Below, piece by piece: positions 1-7,960 of a DNA stretch of 64,000 nt. A model generated the notes under the pieces. It had not been told where the DNA came from. It saw only the letters and a program-made list of their open reading frames with translations, and made no database searches. The DNA lies in NCBI GenBank assembly GCA_902362805.1, contig CABIXY010000003.1, positions 405,140 to 469,139 of the forward strand. The letters run 5' to 3'. A program made the translations under genes and the position numbers. This stretch comes from Eubacteriaceae bacterium. Lineage in GTDB: Bacteria; Bacillota; Clostridia; Peptostreptococcales; Anaerovoracaceae. Positions within the stretch are counted from its first letter, which is position 1. Every line of letters begins with the position of its first letter.

Positions 1-24
1 GCTGCGGAGGGGGCGGTACAGTGA
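1..24 (+). CDS. 3' end of an upstream gene (partial)
   Basis: The first 24 bases read as seven sense codons (AAEGAVQ) and a TGA that overlaps the GTG start of the next gene by four bases (GTGA). This is the usual sign of translational coupling. If the next gene is a zeta-type toxin kinase, this could be the end of its antitoxin gene, but only the stop-proximal codons are visible and nothing can be said about the product. Confidence 0.35.
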   Translation, partial: AAEGAVQ

Positions 25-617
25 AAGAAAAAGAAACCGCACCTGAGATTATCGTGTTTGCAGGTCCCAATGGATCTGGGAAAAGCACTTTTACGGAATA
101 TCTAAAGCCGGAACACATGGACTATATCAATGCCGATGAAATCAAGAAAGTGCTGAAATGCAGCGATATAGAAGCAGCGCAGTTAGCGGAAAAACAGCGT
201 ATCAGCCATATTGACCAGATGGAAGAGTTTTGCTTTGAAACAGTATTGTCCACTGACAGAAATCTTCATTTGCTGATGAGAGCAAAGGAAAGAGGCTATT
301 TTATCAGATGTTATTATATTCTGACTGCAGACCCTTTAATCAATGTTTACCGTGTGAAATCGAGAGTGGCAGCAGGCGGACATGATGTGCCAGAGGAGAA
401 AATCATTTCCAGATATGATAAGGCGTTGGATTTAGTAAAGAATCTTTTACAAGTATGCGATATCTGCCATATTTATGATAACTCAGGGGATGTACCCCAC
501 CGAATCTTCAAGAAGCGAAAAAATCAATACTTTTACGATGAATGTGAGGATTGGTATTTTGAGGATATTCAAGCTCTGACCGAAATAGACTGTATGGAGT
601 TGAAAGAACTAAATTAA
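21..617 (+). CDS. Zeta-toxin-like P-loop kinase
   Basis: 198-residue P-loop protein of the zeta toxin / AAA-type small kinase family. A Walker A motif (GPNGSGKST) lies at residues 15-23, followed by the INADEI segment typical of zeta-like proteins, and a basic centre (YRVKSRVAAGGHDVP) that resembles the arginine-rich substrate and lid region. Zeta toxins phosphorylate UDP-N-acetylglucosamine; many chromosomal relatives are uncharacterised kinases, so toxicity is only an inference. The start is GTG at 21, behind a GGAGGGGG ribosome binding site and overlapping the preceding stop codon by four bases, which suggests an operon with an upstream partner. A strong terminator follows. Confidence 0.75.
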   Translation: MKEKETAPEIIVFAGPNGSGKSTFTEYLKPEHMDYINADEIKKVLKCSDIEAAQLAEKQRISHIDQMEEFCFETVLSTDRNLHLLMRAKERGYFIRCYYILTADPLINVYRVKSRVAAGGHDVPEEKIISRYDKALDLVKNLLQVCDICHIYDNSGDVPHRIFKKRKNQYFYDECEDWYFEDIQALTEIDCMELKELN

Positions 618-620
618 TAT

Positions 621-684
621 AAAAAGAGGCAAATGAACCAATGCCATTAAGTTAATGACATTGAATAAACCGCCTCTTTTTTTG
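621..684 (+). terminator. Intrinsic terminator after the zeta-like gene
   Basis: AAAAAGAGGC pairs with GCCTCTTTTT and is followed by more T residues. The stem closes a long A/T-rich loop. Confidence 0.7.
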
Positions 685-693
685 TTGGACATC

Positions 694-724
694 TTGACTT
701 GGAGTGTACTCCAGGTAGTATAGT
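694..724 (+). promoter_or_regulatory. MerR-type promoter/operator of the phosphoesterase gene
   Basis: The -35 TTGACT (694-699) and -10 TATAGT (719-724) are separated by 19 bp, the over-long spacer typical of MerR-activated promoters. The spacer holds the dyad CTTGGAGT-GT-ACTCCAGG (698-715). A near-identical arrangement precedes the operon that encodes the MerR regulator at 5628. Confidence 0.75.
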
Positions 725-754
725 AATAGAAAAGACACATAAAAGGAGCAACAG

Positions 755-1864
755 ATGGCGATTATATTCTACTTATTAGCAGCGGGGTTTGTGGTACCGA
801 CGGGAATCTATTTTTACTTCTTTTTTCGTCGGCTGCTTACGCTGTTTGGAATTGAAAAGAAGACGAAGAAGAGCAGGGCTTTGGCAGTGCTACTGGCTGC
901 AGCTGTGGCAGCCTTGGGTATAAGGATGATGGATTTCAGTTTCATGATTATGCTGCACCTCCTTCTGGCGTGCTTTTTCATGGAGTTTGCTAATTTCTTA
1001 CTGAAAAGAATTCCGCAGGAGAAATTCCAGAGGGTTTGGTCATTTCTTTACAAAAGCGGCATCATCAGTGTCGTCGTGGCCGTGGTAGTTTTGACCTATG
1101 GCTATTTTAACATGCACAATGTACAGCGCACGGAATATACGGTAGAGGCGGCAAAGGCGGTCGGCAGCGATCTGAAAGTTGTACAGATATCGGACCTGCA
1201 TACGGGAACCTCTCTGGATAAAAAGGAGATGGAAGAATGCTTTAAACAGATTCAGGCAGAGGAAGCCGACCTTTTGGTTTTGACCGGGGATATCTTTGAC
1301 GAAACCACCACCCTAGGGCAGATGAAAGAAACCGTGGATATGTTGTCAAAGATTGAAACAACCTACGGATCTTATTACATATTCGGCAACCACGACGTCA
1401 ATCAGTACACGGCCAGCCCGGCTTATACATCTGCACAGCTGAAAGAGGAACTGACAGGAGCTGGCATCAAGGTTTTGGAAGACGAGGTTATAGAATTGCC
1501 CGGCGGATACACCTTGATTGGCAGGCAGGATGCGTCCGTCAAAAATCGCGCGTCCATTGCATCTCTGACATCACAGGTGCCAGAGAAAGATTTCCGACTC
1601 CTGCTGGATCATCAGCCGGTAGATCTTGCGGAGAATGCCGAAATGGGAATTGATCTGCAATTATCCGGACACACCCATGCGGGCCAGATTTGGCCTATGG
1701 GTTTTCTGAGCAAACTGGTCGGCGTTAACGAAGAGTACTATGGAATACATGACATTAAAAATTTCAGAGTCATCGTCAGCTCAGGCATGGCAGGCTGGGG
1801 ATATCCAATCAGGACAGAGGGGCCTTCAGAGTACGTTGTCATAAATATTGTGCAGCCTGCTTGA
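755..1864 (+). CDS. Membrane-anchored metallophosphoesterase
   Basis: 369 residues. The first about 125 residues hold roughly four hydrophobic segments. The C-terminal half is a calcineurin-like phosphoesterase of the YkuE/YaeI type with all metal-binding blocks visible: ISDLHTG, LTGDIFD, GNHD and SGHTHAGQ. Family members hydrolyse phosphate esters such as UDP-sugars or lipid phosphates at the membrane; the substrate here is unknown. The ATG at 755 follows an AAAAGGAG site. It is a single-gene unit read from a MerR-type promoter with a 19-bp spacer, so it probably belongs to the regulon of the MerR protein encoded 4 kb downstream. Confidence 0.85.
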   Translation: MAIIFYLLAAGFVVPTGIYFYFFFRRLLTLFGIEKKTKKSRALAVLLAAAVAALGIRMMDFSFMIMLHLLLACFFMEFANFLLKRIPQEKFQRVWSFLYKSGIISVVVAVVVLTYGYFNMHNVQRTEYTVEAAKAVGSDLKVVQISDLHTGTSLDKKEMEECFKQIQAEEADLLVLTGDIFDETTTLGQMKETVDMLSKIETTYGSYYIFGNHDVNQYTASPAYTSAQLKEELTGAGIKVLEDEVIELPGGYTLIGRQDASVKNRASIASLTSQVPEKDFRLLLDHQPVDLAENAEMGIDLQLSGHTHAGQIWPMGFLSKLVGVNEEYYGIHDIKNFRVIVSSGMAGWGYPIRTEGPSEYVVINIVQPA

Positions 1865-2170
1865 GCACTGCAAAACATGAGAGTCTGATCGCAGACGAAG
1901 CCGGTTCAGCTGCAACAGAAGTTTTACTATATAGAGTCTTTTTCAAAAAATGAGTATAAAAAAATCCCAGTGTATCCCATAAATAGACGTTAGAAGAGTC
2001 ATTGCTGGTTAATACCAACAGTAAAAGCTCTCCAGTGCCAATGATTTTTACATTAACTTCCAAATAATTATACTCAAATTGTGAAAATAACGTCATATAG
2101 TAAAAATTGTCTCTGCAGGTCAACTCGGGCAGCTTTTATGCTTTTGCCGCGGTCCGCCTGAGGAAAATCC
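1865..2170. other. Intergenic stretch without a recognisable gene
   Basis: I see no convincing gene here. A minus-strand frame is open through 1839-2123, but it has no ribosome binding site, runs into the phosphoesterase gene and resembles no family I know. A small inverted repeat (TGCTGGTT / AACCAACA-like) lies near 2003-2023. The stretch could be a decayed gene. Confidence 0.4.
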
Positions 2171-2207
2171 TTGCCTACTGCTAGTCCTGTGTGTTAAAAT
2201 ATGGTAT
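2171..2207 (+). promoter_or_regulatory. Promoter of the MFS gene, possibly giving a leaderless mRNA
   Basis: TTGCCT (2171-2176), an 18-bp spacer and TAAAAT (2195-2200) form a reasonable promoter. The predicted start point, about 2207, is almost on top of the ATG at 2209, and no ribosome binding site precedes that ATG. Confidence 0.4.
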
Positions 2208-2208
2208 T

Positions 2209-3363
2209 ATGAAAGAGAAAAATAGAAAAGTATTATTTGTATTAGCGATTATGTTTATCGGGTTCAATCTGAGAGCTGCTTTAACAGGTGTCGGGCCTCT
2301 GGTGAGCATGATTCAAAGTGACCTGCACTTATCTTCCGGTGCTACAGGTTTTATTACGACCATACCACTGCTGGCCTTTGCGGCGATGTCGCTTTTGGTG
2401 AGCAAAATCTCTGCAAAGCTGGGAGAAGGAAAGACCATTCTGCTTTCTTTTCTGATTATGGCCGCAGGGCTCCTGGTTCGTTCCTATCTTGGAACCGCAG
2501 GGCTGTTCTTAGGGACTGTTTTAGCCGGCGTGGGCATCGCCTTTGGCAATGTGCTTCTGCCCGTCATCATCAAAGGAAAATTCCCAGAGAAAGCAGCTGC
2601 TCTGACCAGTGTCTATACGGCATCCATGGGTCTCTTTGCCAGCATTTCAGCGGCAATCAGCGCACCTCTGGCGCTGCATGTAGGATGGAGAAACTCCATG
2701 GCAGTGTGGGTTATTTTGGTTGTAATCGGGATTCTGTTCTGGCTTCCTTTTGTTTCGATGAAGATGAAGCAGGAACATGGCGATGCGGTGAAGGGACTGT
2801 TTAAAAATTCCATAGCCATCTGGTTGTCCCTTTTCATGGGGCTTCAGTCTCTGCTCTTCTACTGCTTCGTGGCCTGGCTGCCAACGATCCTGGCTGTCAA
2901 AGGTTTTGATGCAGAGACAGCAGGTTATCTGTTCAGCATCTATCAGATTTTGGGAATACCGGCATCCTTTATCACGCCGCTGCTGGCAGGTCGTAAGAAT
3001 GACCAGAGATGGGTCGTATGTCTGATTGCAGCTGCTTACGTGCTGGGACTCCTGATGATTACGGCTTTCCAAATCAAAGCGGTCATCAGTATCGGTGTGG
3101 CCATCTGTGGTTTCTGTTCCGGCTGCTGCCTGAGCATTGCTATGCTGATGATCAATACCAGAGCCAGCAATGCCGCTGTTTCCGGGCAGCTTTCCGGCAT
3201 GAGCCAGGCGGCTGGTTATATCCTCGCTGCTGTTGGACCTTCTGCTATGGGGGTTGTCTTCGATCTGACACAGAATTGGACCATCACTCTGACCATTTTG
3301 ATCGTCATCATGGTGCCGCTGTTTACGGCAGGCTGGAACGCAGCCAAAGATCGAAAAGTATAA
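2209..3363 (+). CDS. MFS transporter, CynX/NimT family
   Basis: 384-residue integral membrane protein with about twelve hydrophobic segments. The N-terminus (FIGFNLRAALTGVGPLV) is characteristic of the CynX/NimT/YycB branch of the major facilitator superfamily, whose members move cyanate, 2-nitroimidazole or other small anions and drugs; the substrate here is unknown. The frame also opens with GTG at 2191, but ATG 2209 begins the family-like sequence MKEKNRKVLF. Neither start has a clear Shine-Dalgarno site. It stands alone between its own promoter and a strong terminator. Confidence 0.85.
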   Translation: MKEKNRKVLFVLAIMFIGFNLRAALTGVGPLVSMIQSDLHLSSGATGFITTIPLLAFAAMSLLVSKISAKLGEGKTILLSFLIMAAGLLVRSYLGTAGLFLGTVLAGVGIAFGNVLLPVIIKGKFPEKAAALTSVYTASMGLFASISAAISAPLALHVGWRNSMAVWVILVVIGILFWLPFVSMKMKQEHGDAVKGLFKNSIAIWLSLFMGLQSLLFYCFVAWLPTILAVKGFDAETAGYLFSIYQILGIPASFITPLLAGRKNDQRWVVCLIAAAYVLGLLMITAFQIKAVISIGVAICGFCSGCCLSIAMLMINTRASNAAVSGQLSGMSQAAGYILAAVGPSAMGVVFDLTQNWTITLTILIVIMVPLFTAGWNAAKDRKV

Positions 3364-3390
3364 AAGCGTATTAGGAAAAAATGGAATAGT

Positions 3391-3444
3391 AAAAACCAGC
3401 TATTGAGAAATGAAGTATCTCATTTTTCAATAGCTGGTTTTTAT
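3391..3444 (+). terminator. Intrinsic terminator after the MFS gene
   Basis: A long stem of AAACCAGCTATTGA against TCAATAGCTGGTTT, extended by GAAATGA/TCATTTT-like pairing, ends in a short T run. Confidence 0.85.
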
Positions 3445-3489
3445 ATTGCTGGGTTTGATGCATATTTTTGTCTTCTCAGAGAAAAAGCC

Positions 3490-3520
3490 TTGACTTGGAG
3501 TGCACTCTAAGTAGTAAAGT
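3490..3520 (+). promoter_or_regulatory. MerR-type promoter/operator of the CMD operon
   Basis: TTGACT (3490-3495) and TAAAGT (3515-3520) are separated by 19 bp, with the dyad CTTGGAGT-GC-ACTCTAAG (3494-3511) in the spacer. It matches the site at 694-724 in spacing, position and nearly every base. The operon ends with a MerR gene, so autoregulation is likely. Confidence 0.8.
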
Positions 3521-3549
3521 GTTTATAGAACAGAAAAGGAGGAAAGAGA

Positions 3550-4326
3550 ATGGCTACAGATCAATTTGCAGAGGAATGTCATCGGCAGATGTTCCCTGGA
3601 GGCAGTGGGACTATAAGAGAAACAGATCCAGAGTTTGCTGAACTCTTTGCGCATTTCGCCTTTCATCAAGCAGCGGACCAGGATGACTTGAATGACCACA
3701 GTCGCATGCTCGCTATTTTAGCGGCACTTCTTGGATGTCAGGGGCTGGACGTATTTAAAAACATGACGGGTGCAGCCCTGAACCTTGGCGTAACGCCTGT
3801 GGAAATCAAGGAAATTGTCTACCAGGCGACGGCATATCTGGGTATAGGCAGGGTATATCCGTTTTTAAAGGTGCTCAACGGAATCCTGGCAGAAAGAGGA
3901 ATTCAAATGCCTCTGAAAAGTCAGAAAACGGTATCAAGAGAAGAACGGCTGACAAGAGGAAATGAAAAGCAAGTGGAGATCTTCGGCGAAGGGATGAGAG
4001 ACTTTTGGAACCAAGGGCCACAAGAGACCAGACACATCAATGCGTGGCTGGCAGAAAATTGCTTTGGAGATTATTACACCAGATCCGGTTTGGATAACGA
4101 ACAGCGGGAACTGATTACATTTTGTTTTCTGGCGGCCCAGGGGGCTTGCGAATCGCAGTTGACCAGCCACGCGGCAGGTAACATGAGGATCGGTAACGAC
4201 AGGCAATTTCTGATCAAAGTTATATCACAATGTATCCCTTATATCGGTTATCCGCGGGCGCTGAATGCGCTGCAATGTATTGATACAGCGGCAAAAACTA
4301 TAGGGATAGACAAGGAGGAGCGATGA
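3550..4326 (+). CDS. Double carboxymuconolactone decarboxylase-domain protein
   Basis: 258 residues made of two CMD/AhpD-like all-helical repeats, about residues 25-110 and 140-250; the second carries the family-like segment ACESQLTSHAAGN. Proteins of this fold include 4-carboxymuconolactone decarboxylase and alkylhydroperoxidase D. The classical AhpD CxxC pair is not evident, so peroxidase activity is doubtful. First gene of an operon with DUF362, cupin and MerR genes; CMD and cupin proteins are often encoded together. ATG 3550 follows AGGAGGAAAGAGA. Confidence 0.8.
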   Translation: MATDQFAEECHRQMFPGGSGTIRETDPEFAELFAHFAFHQAADQDDLNDHSRMLAILAALLGCQGLDVFKNMTGAALNLGVTPVEIKEIVYQATAYLGIGRVYPFLKVLNGILAERGIQMPLKSQKTVSREERLTRGNEKQVEIFGEGMRDFWNQGPQETRHINAWLAENCFGDYYTRSGLDNEQRELITFCFLAAQGACESQLTSHAAGNMRIGNDRQFLIKVISQCIPYIGYPRALNALQCIDTAAKTIGIDKEER

Positions 4327-5189
4327 ACGCAAAAGTATATTTTACACAAGAAATAACAGCGGAAAAGGTACTAGACCTTTATAAGATAGTAGGAAAAGAA
4401 CTGAACGGTAAGACTGCCATTAAGGTTCATTCCGGGGAAGCGGGCAATCAGAACTTTTTGAAACCGGAGTTTTGGAAGCCTGTCATCGACCATGTAGGCG
4501 GGACTGTAGTTGAATGCAATACAGCTTACGAAGGAGAGCGGGATACTACCGAAAAACATTTGCAGCTGATGGAAATCCATGGTTGGAGTAAATCTTTCGA
4601 GGTCGACGTTTTGGATGGAGAAGGGCCTGATCTGGAACTTGCTATTCCAAGTGGAAAAGTCATCCAGAAGAATTATGTCGGCAAAAATTTGGCCGCTTAT
4701 GATTCCATGCTGGTACTGTCACACTTTAAAGGACATCCTATGGGAGGATATGGAGGCGCCATCAAGCAACTGTCCATCGGTATCGCATCGTCTTACGGCA
4801 AAGCATATATACACGGTGCGGGTAAGCCCGATGAAATGTGGACGGCTGATCATGACCGATTTCTAGAATCTATGGCAGATGCGGCAAAATCTGTTACAGA
4901 CTATTTTGAAGGGAACATTATCTATATCAACGTGATGAAGAATATGTCCGTGGACTGTGATTGTTGTGCAGTGGCAGAAGATCCGTGTATGAAAGATATC
5001 GGTATTCTGGCATCTACAGATCCTATCGCCATTGATCAGGCTTGCTTAGACTTAGTATACGCAGCAGAAGATCCGGGCAGGGATCACCTTTTGGAACGAA
5101 TTGAATCCCGCAACGGTGTTCATACCATCGAGGCCGCATCCGCGCTGGGTTATGGAACAAGGGAATATGAATTGATTACAGTAGAGTGA
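4323..5189 (+). CDS. DUF362 domain-containing protein
   Basis: 288 residues of the DUF362 family, recognisable from KTAIKVHSGEAGNQNFLKP, the block SHFKGHPMGGYGGAIKQL, and the cysteine cluster CDCCAVAEDPC followed by STDPIAIDQACLDLV. Related proteins are annotated as iron-sulfur or DUF362 proteins and some have an added ferredoxin domain, which is absent here. The function is not established. The start overlaps the stop of the CMD gene (ATGA at 4323-4326), so the two are translationally coupled. Confidence 0.8.
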   Translation: MNAKVYFTQEITAEKVLDLYKIVGKELNGKTAIKVHSGEAGNQNFLKPEFWKPVIDHVGGTVVECNTAYEGERDTTEKHLQLMEIHGWSKSFEVDVLDGEGPDLELAIPSGKVIQKNYVGKNLAAYDSMLVLSHFKGHPMGGYGGAIKQLSIGIASSYGKAYIHGAGKPDEMWTADHDRFLESMADAAKSVTDYFEGNIIYINVMKNMSVDCDCCAVAEDPCMKDIGILASTDPIAIDQACLDLVYAAEDPGRDHLLERIESRNGVHTIEAASALGYGTREYELITVE

Positions 5190-5210
5190 AGACAAGGGAG
5201 GTCGATCTAT

Positions 5211-5612
5211 ATGAATGATTTTATGGAAAGGTCCATTTTTCCTATCGGTGAAAAGAACGAGGCGTTCGCTCAGTATTTTGTTGGCCGGAGTTATCTCTCC
5301 ATGCTGACGACCACAGGCGTTTCTATCGGCAATGTGACTTTTGAACCGGGGTGCCGCAATGATTGGCATATTCATCATAAGGGCGGACAGATTCTCCTCG
5401 TTACCGGCGGCAGAGGCTGGTATCAAGAATGGGAGAGGCCAGCCAGAGAATTACACCCTGGTGATGTGGTGAATATTCCGCCAGAAGTAAAGCACTGGCA
5501 TGGTGCGGCAAAAGACAGTTGGTTTTCCCATCTGGCCGTAGAGGTGCCGGCAGAGGGCGCTTCGAATGAATGGCTGGAAACTGTCGCTGAAGAGGAGTAT
5601 AATCGTTTGTAA
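5211..5612 (+). CDS. Small cupin-domain protein
   Basis: 133-residue single-domain cupin. The first cupin motif, with metal ligands, is visible as WHIHHKGGQILLVTGG, and the second as PGDVVNIPPEVKHWHGA. The sequence resembles the cupins annotated as (R)-mandelonitrile-lyase-like that accompany CMD proteins. Catalytic activity is unknown. Third gene of the MerR-controlled operon, after a 21-base gap with an AGGGAGG ribosome binding site. Confidence 0.82.
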   Translation: MNDFMERSIFPIGEKNEAFAQYFVGRSYLSMLTTTGVSIGNVTFEPGCRNDWHIHHKGGQILLVTGGRGWYQEWERPARELHPGDVVNIPPEVKHWHGAAKDSWFSHLAVEVPAEGASNEWLETVAEEEYNRL

Positions 5613-5627
5613 TAGGAGGTGTATGTG

Positions 5628-6008
5628 ATGACAATCGCTGAAGTGAGCAAAATAATGGATATCTCAGCAGATACGCTTAGATATTATGAGAGAATCGGTT
5701 TGATTCCGCCTGTCAAAAGAACGAAAAGCGGCATCAGAGACTACGGCGAAAAGGATCTGGGATGGGTTGGTTTTGCTAAGTGTATGCGCGGCGCGGGGAT
5801 TTCTATCGAGGCGTTGATAGAATATGTTTCCTTGTTTCAGCAGGGAGACGACACGATCACGACCAGAAAGCAGATTCTGATCGATCAGAGGGATGAACTG
5901 ATCAAGAAAATTGAAGAGATGCAGGGAACCTTGGAATATCTGAATACGAAACTGGAGCACTATGAAGATACCTTGGTGCCGAAGGAAAGAGAACTGGCAG
6001 AGGAATAG
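5628..6008 (+). CDS. MerR-family transcriptional regulator
   Basis: 126 residues. An N-terminal winged helix-turn-helix (TIAEVSKIMDISADTLRYYERIGL) is followed by a dimerisation helix (residues about 75-118) and a short acidic tail without metal-binding cysteines. It resembles the AdhR/NmlR-like branch that answers aldehydes or other electrophiles. The frame is open from GTG 5619, but that codon lies inside the AGGAGGT ribosome binding site, so ATG 5628 is preferred. Last gene of the operon. It probably acts at the two 19-bp-spacer promoters at 694-724 and 3490-3520. Confidence 0.85.
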   Translation: MTIAEVSKIMDISADTLRYYERIGLIPPVKRTKSGIRDYGEKDLGWVGFAKCMRGAGISIEALIEYVSLFQQGDDTITTRKQILIDQRDELIKKIEEMQGTLEYLNTKLEHYEDTLVPKERELAEE

Positions 6009-6037
6009 CGCAGCCATAAGACTCAGGTTCGAAGAGC

Positions 6038-6079
6038 GGAGGGAAATTGTGAAATACAAGATTCCCTCCTTTTCTTTTT
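6038..6079 (+). terminator. Intrinsic terminator of the CMD-cupin-merR operon
   Basis: GGAGGGAA and TTCCCTCC pair around a 16-base loop and are followed by a T-rich tract. Confidence 0.8.
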
Positions 6080-6144
6080 ATAGAGTACAAGAATTGTTTC
6101 GTCGAGTGCCGAACTGATTCTTAAGATACTGAAGTGGTTTCGCT

Positions 6145-6960
6145 CTAAAGTTCTTTGAGTTCATAGACGTCGGTCCTGCGCGCTGAGAGGAGAGGCAGCT
6201 GGCGGCGAATTTTGTACACATCGTCCAGGTTGATTTCAGATATGATCCATCCCTCTTTCTCATCCATCTCCTGTATGATATTGCCCCACGGACTGACGAG
6301 CAGCGAATGTCCCCAGGCTACATAGGAAAAATCTGTATCTCGAGCTGGAGAGGTACCGGCCACAAAACATTGGTTGTTCAGCGCCTGACTGCGGAACATG
6401 ATTTGCCAATGAGCGGGGCCAGTGGTCATGTTAAAAGCGGCAGGCACTAGAATCAGTTTGGCTCCTGCAAGTGCCATCAGTCTGCCGAGTTCTGGAAAAC
6501 GAAAATCAAAACAGATGCAGAGTCCGATTTTGCCGAACTCCGTATCGAAGACCGTAACCCGGTTTCCGGGGGTCAGCGTATCGGATTCTTTGAAGGATTG
6601 CCCGCCAGCGATGTCAATATCAAAGAGGTGCATCTTTCTATGCTTTGCAATTTGAGAGCCATTCCGATCGAAGACATAGGCCGTGTTATAAATATGTCCG
6701 TCTTCCACTTCTGGTACGGAACCGGCGGAAAGATAGATGCTGTATTTTGCAGCGAGAGCACTGAGCTTTTGCCAGATATGGCCGCCTTCGGCTTCCGCAT
6801 AGAGGGGAAAGTTCTCTGTAATGTAAGGGCAGCTGAACATTTCCCCTAAGGTGATGAGATCAGGGGCTTCCGGCATCACCTTGTCGATATGCTCCTCAAG
6901 GCAGACCATATTGCGCTCTTCATCTGAAAAGACGTGGGCCTGCAGTTGTGCGATTTTCAT
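6145..6960 (-). CDS. Carbon-nitrogen hydrolase (nitrilase superfamily amidase)
   Basis: 271 residues with the complete nitrilase-superfamily triad: Glu40 (TLGEMF), Lys109 (KHRKMHLFDID) and Cys150 (CICFDFRFPE). The shape and motifs fit the omega-amidase/Nit2-like group, which hydrolyses alpha-ketoglutaramate or related amides; the exact substrate is unknown. The frame extends upstream to 6993, but ATG 6960 has a GGAGG site at the right distance and begins the conserved MKIAQLQ strand. It lies next to peptide and amino-acid utilisation genes, which fits an amide-salvage role. Confidence 0.82.
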   Translation of the reverse strand: MKIAQLQAHVFSDEERNMVCLEEHIDKVMPEAPDLITLGEMFSCPYITENFPLYAEAEGGHIWQKLSALAAKYSIYLSAGSVPEVEDGHIYNTAYVFDRNGSQIAKHRKMHLFDIDIAGGQSFKESDTLTPGNRVTVFDTEFGKIGLCICFDFRFPELGRLMALAGAKLILVPAAFNMTTGPAHWQIMFRSQALNNQCFVAGTSPARDTDFSYVAWGHSLLVSPWGNIIQEMDEKEGWIISEINLDDVYKIRRQLPLLSARRTDVYELKEL

Positions 6961-7025
6961 AAAAGATACCTCCATCGTGGATTTTTCGATCAACTGGAAC
7001 CAATATTGAGTTCATCGTACTTCTC

Positions 7026-7055
7026 ATTTTACTCCTACTGCATGACTTGGCGCAA
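7026..7055 (-). promoter_or_regulatory. Possible promoter of the amidase gene
   Basis: On the minus strand, TTGCGC (7055-7050) and TAAAAT (7031-7026) are 18 bp apart. The -35 match is weak. Confidence 0.35.
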
Positions 7056-7079
7056 GATACAATTCTCTTAGACAGATAG

Positions 7080-7117
7080 AAAAAGGATGTGGCCTTACAT
7101 ACAGCCGCATCCTTTTT
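7080..7117 (-). terminator. Terminator overlapping the end of the GntR gene
   Basis: On the minus strand, AAAAGGATGCGGC pairs with GGCCACATCCTTTT-like sequence. The 5' arm encodes the last residues of the regulator, so stem and C-terminus overlap. Confidence 0.6.
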
Positions 7118-7772
7118 CTTTAAATTCTTTATATGCGTTGAGAGCATAGACCATATTATATTGAAGGTGGATACACATGATAGCTGCAGCCTCTTCAAAG
7201 TCGCCTTTCTTGATACACTCCAAGATGGATAGATGTCCGTTATTGATGTTCTCTACTTGGATGGGATCACCGTCATAATACAAGTTAGAGAGGAGATCAA
7301 TTTTTGCCCGCAGCCGTTTGGCGGAGTCATCCAGATAGTGGTTCTGTGCATGGCGATAGAAGACTAAGTGCGCTTCGTCAGAATAGTGTCTCCAGCTTTC
7401 AATATCCCCTTCTGCCAGAAGCTTGCTGCCGGTCTCTACAATTTTTTCTAACTCAAAAACTAGAGGCGCATGGGTAAACGAATTGCGGCAGAAACGGATT
7501 GCCAGTGCGTCAAACTCACTGATACACTGAAATAGTTCCCGAATATCTGCTTCCGTAAACTCGGTCACAGCAACACCCAGATTAGAGTAATAATTGATCA
7601 GTCCGTCTTCGGTCAGGCGTGTCAGGGCTTCTCTGATCGGCGTCTGGCTGGTGCCGAAGCGCTCTTTCAATTCCTTCAATGTAAGTTTTTGTCCGCAGTA
7701 CAGTCTCTGTTTTGTAATATCTTGGTAGAGTTCTTGATATATTTGTTCTGATAGAGTGGTCTTGCTTCCCAT
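7095..7772 (-). CDS. GntR-family (FCD) transcriptional regulator, copy 1
   Basis: 225 residues. An N-terminal winged helix-turn-helix (TPIREALTRLTEDGLI near residues 40-55) is followed by an all-helical FCD ligand-binding domain (about 80-215). It is a close paralogue of the regulator at 10234-10896; the two share SEQIYQELY/SEQIYDELY starts and most of the DNA-reading helix. It is transcribed away from the flavoprotein gene at 7961. FCD regulators usually sense small organic acids or amino acids. The likely operator is the palindrome ATTTTGCAAAAT found at 7932, 10982 and the 17.1 kb divergent promoter. ATG 7772 follows GGAGG. Confidence 0.88.
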   Translation of the reverse strand: MGSKTTLSEQIYQELYQDITKQRLYCGQKLTLKELKERFGTSQTPIREALTRLTEDGLINYYSNLGVAVTEFTEADIRELFQCISEFDALAIRFCRNSFTHAPLVFELEKIVETGSKLLAEGDIESWRHYSDEAHLVFYRHAQNHYLDDSAKRLRAKIDLLSNLYYDGDPIQVENINNGHLSILECIKKGDFEEAAAIMCIHLQYNMVYALNAYKEFKEKGCGCM

Positions 7773-7809
7773 GATAAACCTCCAATGTAAACCATCATTT
7801 TATAAGACC

Positions 7810-7838
7810 ATTTTAGCATCTAACTTCTGAGAAATCAA
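7810..7838 (-). promoter_or_regulatory. Promoter of GntR copy 1
   Basis: On the minus strand TTGATT (7838-7833), a 17-bp spacer and TAAAAT (7815-7810). The paralogous gntR at 10896 has the same two hexamers with a 16-bp spacer. Confidence 0.5.
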
Positions 7839-7887
7839 ATCATTTAATAATATAAGTGTAAAATTTGCAAAAAAATCAAAATAGTCA

Positions 7888-7916
7888 TTGTTTTTTGGAA
7901 TAGTTTATGATATTTT
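7888..7916 (+). promoter_or_regulatory. Possible promoter of the first flavoprotein gene
   Basis: TTGTTT (7888-7893), a 17-bp spacer and TATTTT (7911-7916) sit in a very A/T-rich stretch. The assignment is approximate. Confidence 0.35.
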
Positions 7917-7931
7917 ATAAAAAGTGAATAA

Positions 7932-7943
7932 ATTTTGCAAAAT
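7932..7943. promoter_or_regulatory. Putative GntR operator (perfect palindrome)
   Basis: ATTTTGCAAAAT lies just downstream of the predicted start point of the flavoprotein gene, a position suited to repression. A related half-match (AAATTTGCAAAA) lies at 7860-7871. Confidence 0.55.
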
Positions 7944-7960
7944 AATTCTGAAAGGAGAAA

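Noticed and set aside
1839..2123. Minus-strand 94-codon frame
   Set aside because: No ribosome binding site or promoter, overlaps the phosphoesterase end, and has no recognisable motif. It might be a gene remnant but cannot be supported.
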